This document shows, in pieces, positions 48,233-50,988 of a stretch of DNA of 50,988 nucleotides (position 1 is its first letter; each line of letters starts with the position of its first letter). The DNA comes from Liolophura sinensis (Eukaryota; Mollusca; Polyplacophora; Chitonida; Chitonidae): contig NW_027018257.1 in NCBI RefSeq assembly GCF_032854445.1, positions 1 through 50,988 on the forward strand. The letters run 5' to 3'. Under the pieces are notes generated by a model. The model saw only the letters and a program-made list of their open reading frames with translations, was not told the DNA's origin and ran no database searches. Both the position numbers and the translations under genes were made by a program.

Positions 48233-50988
48233 GAACAATTTTTCCAATTTTGCGTTTTTGCCTGGTCTTTTTGTTAATTGAAATCGGCTACACTGTACTC
48301 TGTACAATCGCGACTGGTCATTACTATATTCAACTTTTGACTATAAGTTATGTGCCCTTCGGTAGCCCAGAAGACCTGAAATCTTTGGGCTAAGCCCATT
48401 TAACTCACCAGCAATTGCCTTACTTCTAAGTGCAAGACAATCTCAATGTCTTTATCTACGTGTAGAAAAACCACACCATTTGTACGTGAGAAACACAAGG
48501 TACTTGATACAGTCTGCTGTAAAAAGTACAACTGAACACTGACCCACTTGAGTAAGTTGCCAAAAGATGCGGAATTGAGCCAGGCATCGGCAGCTGTTGA
48601 AAAATTGCAAATTTCCCTGGTTTCCATGGAGTAAGAGCCGTTGCTGGGCACGTGATTATGACATAAATAATCATTCAATTGTCACTACAGCCAAAAGTAT
48701 TGGTCGGAGAGCAACGCGGTTTGCACCATTCGATTTCTCGTCACAAAATACGTCGGATTAGCCTCTTACCAGCAGCACTGAACAGTTTTCGCACTTTTGC
48801 ATTTTTGCCTGGTCTTTTTGTTAATTGAAATCGGCTTACACTGTACTCTGTACAATCGCGACTGGTCATTACTATATTCAACTTTTGACTATAAGTTATG
48901 TGCCCTTCGGTAGCCCAGAAGACCTGAAATCTTTTGGGCTAAGCCCATTTAACTCACCCAGCAATTGCCTTACTTCTAAGTGCAAGACAATCTCAATGTC
49001 TTTATCTACGTGTAGAAAAACCACACCATTTGTACGTGAGAAACACAAGGTACTTGATACAGTCTGCTGTAAGAAGTACAACTGAACACTGACCCACTTC
49101 AGTAAGGTGCCAAAAGATGCGGAATTGAGCCAGGCATCGGCAGCTGTTGAAAAATTGCAAATTTCCCTGGTTTCCATGGAGTAAGAGCCGTTGCTGGGCA
49201 CGTGATTATGACATAAATGATCATTCAATTGTCGCTACAGCCAAACGTATTGGTCGGAGAGCAACGCGGATTGCACCATTCGATTTCTCGTCACAAAATA
49301 CGTCGGATTAGCCTCTTACCAGCAGCACTGGAACAGTTTTTCCACTTTTGCATTTTTGCCTGGTCTTTTTGTTAATTGAAATCGGCTACACTGTACTCTG
49401 TACAATCGCGAGTGGTCATTACCATATTCAACTTTTGACTATAAGTTATGTGCCCTTCGGTAGCCCAGAAGACCTGAAATCTTTGGGCTAAGCCCATTTA
49501 ACTCACCCAGCAATTGTCTTACTTCTAAGTCCAAGACAATCTCAATGTATTTATCTACGTGTAGAAAAACCAGACCATTTGTACATAAAAAACACAAGGT
49601 ACTTGATACAGTCTGCTGTAAAAAGTACAACTGACCACAGACCCACATGAATAAGGTGCCAAAAAGATGCGGAATTGAGCCAGGCATCGGCAGCTGTTGA
49701 AAAATTGCAAATTTCCCTGGTTTCCATTGAGTAAGAGCCGTTGGTGGGCACGTGATTATGACATAAATGATCATTCAATTGTCACTACAGCCAAAAGTAT
49801 TGGTCGGAGAGCAACGCGGTTTGCACCATTCAATTTCTCGTCACAAAATACGTCGGATTAGCCTCTTACCAGCAGCACTGGAACAGTTTTTCCACTTTTG
49901 CATTTTTGCTGGTCCTTTTTGTTAATTGAAATCGGCTACACTGTACTCTGTACAATCGCGACTGGTCATTACTATATTCAACTTTTGACTATAAGTTATG
50001 TGCCCTTCGGTAGCCCAGAAGACCTGAAATCTTTGGGCCAAGCCCATTTAACTCACCCAGCAATTGTCTTACTTCTAAGTCCAAGACAATCTCAATGTCT
50101 TTATCTACGTGTAGAAAAGCCACACCATTTGTACATAAAAAACACAAAGGTACTTGATACAGTCCTGCTGTAAAAAGTACAACTGACCACAGACCACATG
50201 AATAAGGTGCCAAAAGATGCGGAATTGAGCCAGGCATCGGCAGCTGTTGAAAAATTTCAAATTTCCCTGGTTTCCATGGAGTAAGAGCCGTTGCTGGGCA
50301 TGTGATTATGACATAAATGATCATTCAATTGTCGCTACAGCCAAACGTATTGGTCGGAGAGCAACGCGGATTGCACCATTCGATCTTCTCGTCACAACAT
50401 ACGTCGGATTAGCCTTTTACCAGCAGCAACTGGAACAGTTTTTCCACTTTTGCATTTTTGCCTGGTCTTTTTGTTAATTGAAATCGGCTACACTGTACTC
50501 TGTACAATCGCGACTGGTCATTAACTATATTCAGCTTTTGACTATAAGTTATGTGCCCTTCGGTAGCCCAGAAGACCTGAAATCTTTGGCTAAGCCCATT
50601 TAACTCACCAGCATTGTCTTACTTCTAAGTCCAAGATAATCTCAATGTCTTTATCTACGTGTAGAAAAACCACACCATTTGTACATGAAAAACACAAGGT
50701 ACTTGATACAGTCTGCTGTAAAAAGTACAACTGAACACTGAATCACTTCAGTAAGGTGCCAAAAGATGCGGAATTGAGCCAGGCATCGGCAGCTGTTGAA
50801 AAATTGCAAATTTCCCTGGTTTCCATGGAGTAAGAGCCGTTGCTGGGCACGTGATTATGACATAAATGATCATTTAATTGTCACTACAGCCAAAAGTATT
50901 GGTCGGAGAGCAACGCGGTTTGCACCATTCGATTTCTCGTCACAAAATACGTCGGATTAGCCTCTTACCAGCAGCACTGAACAGTTTT
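48233..50988. repeat. Seven-unit higher-order repeat, copy 2, cut by the window edge (U89-U93)
   Basis: Units start at 48233, 48780, 49331, 49881 and 50433, and a sixth begins at 50979. They repeat U82-U86 in order with the same rare markers, including GCGTTTTT, GTAAGAAG, CATTACCATATTC, GAAAAGCC, CACAACATACG and AAGATAATC. The start of the sixth unit, CACTGAACAG, is compatible with U87. The repeat presumably continues past the window. None of the twelve complete intervals from 44387 on except one is exactly 549 bp. Confidence 0.9.

Larger units (their letters stand above)
1..50988. repeat. 549-bp satellite DNA array, 93 full units, head to tail
   Basis: Every part of the window aligns to one 549-bp unit in one orientation. 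Unit starts (motif GAACAGTTTT, or GAACAATTTT in a few) recur from 107 to 50979. 53 of 93 intervals are exactly 549 bp and most others differ by one to three bases. One interval is 360 bp. The unit is 42% G+C in a consensus I built by eye. No insertion of unrelated sequence, inversion, poly-A tract, long terminal repeat or long microsatellite interrupts the array. Satellites of this kind normally lie in heterochromatin and are not protein-coding. The family and host species are not recognised. Both window edges cut through the array, so its true length is unknown. Confidence 0.98.

Noticed and set aside
1-50988. CRISPR array
   Set aside because: The repeat period is 549 bp, the whole unit is repeated, and there are no unique spacers between short repeats.
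1-50988. Tandem genes, transposon array or ribosomal spacer repeats
   Set aside because: No coding domain, terminal repeat, target-site duplication, poly-A tail or ribosomal RNA sequence is visible. A link to ribosomal spacer cannot be excluded from this window but nothing supports it.
1-50988. Assignment as the functional centromere
   Set aside because: Length, higher-order repeats and dyads are compatible with it, but pericentromeric and subtelomeric satellites look the same in sequence. Needs chromatin data.
1-50988. A previously undescribed gene-encoded system
   Set aside because: I looked on both strands for conserved coding frames, gene clusters, structural RNAs and non-satellite insertions and found none. 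The window gives no support for one.

Overview
The whole 50,988-base window is one tandem satellite DNA array. I find no protein-coding gene, RNA gene, mobile element or CRISPR array. A single unit of 549 bp repeats head to tail, always in the same orientation, with no unrelated DNA between copies. Using the motif GAACAGTTTT as the unit start, I placed 94 unit starts from 107 to 50,979. These give 93 complete intervals, plus a partial unit at each edge. One unit (14929-15288) has lost 189 bp. Correcting for that, the mean interval is 549.0 bp.

The length, the multi-unit (higher-order) patterns and the scale point to a eukaryotic chromosome, in heterochromatin such as a centromeric, pericentromeric or subtelomeric block. 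I do not recognise the family and cannot name the species. The consensus I assembled by eye is 42% G+C. It has 17 CpG dinucleotides against about 24 expected, so CpG is only mildly depleted. That argues weakly against a heavily methylated vertebrate-type genome.

Units U1-U93 are numbered from the left. U1-U15 (107-8340) are a mosaic of several variants. U16-U19 and U20-U23 (8341-12732) are two copies of a 2,196-bp four-unit repeat. U24-U33 (12733-18033) hold a three-unit duplication whose second copy carries the truncated unit. U34-U38 (18034-20778) are a divergent island. U39-U54 (20779-29562) include a duplicated dimer and a duplicated single unit. U55-U68 (29563-37247) are very regular and contain a 2.03-kb duplication with no difference that I could see. 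U69-U93 (37248 to the end) follow a pattern of seven to nine units, with a 3.85-kb seven-unit repeat starting at 44387 and again at 48233.

The units share six short dyad-symmetric sites. A three-state segment at unit offsets 301-325 is the most useful marker: 39 units have the CTTCAG form (S), 28 the ATTTAT form (T), 21 the ATGAAT form (G), and the 5 units of the divergent island have mixed or other forms. The pattern is what repeated unequal exchange and gene conversion produce. The first 8 kb and last 6.6 kb have many private one-base indels, which probably reflect sequencing or consensus error. I found no support for a new gene system here. What is notable is the satellite family and the visible record of its recombination.
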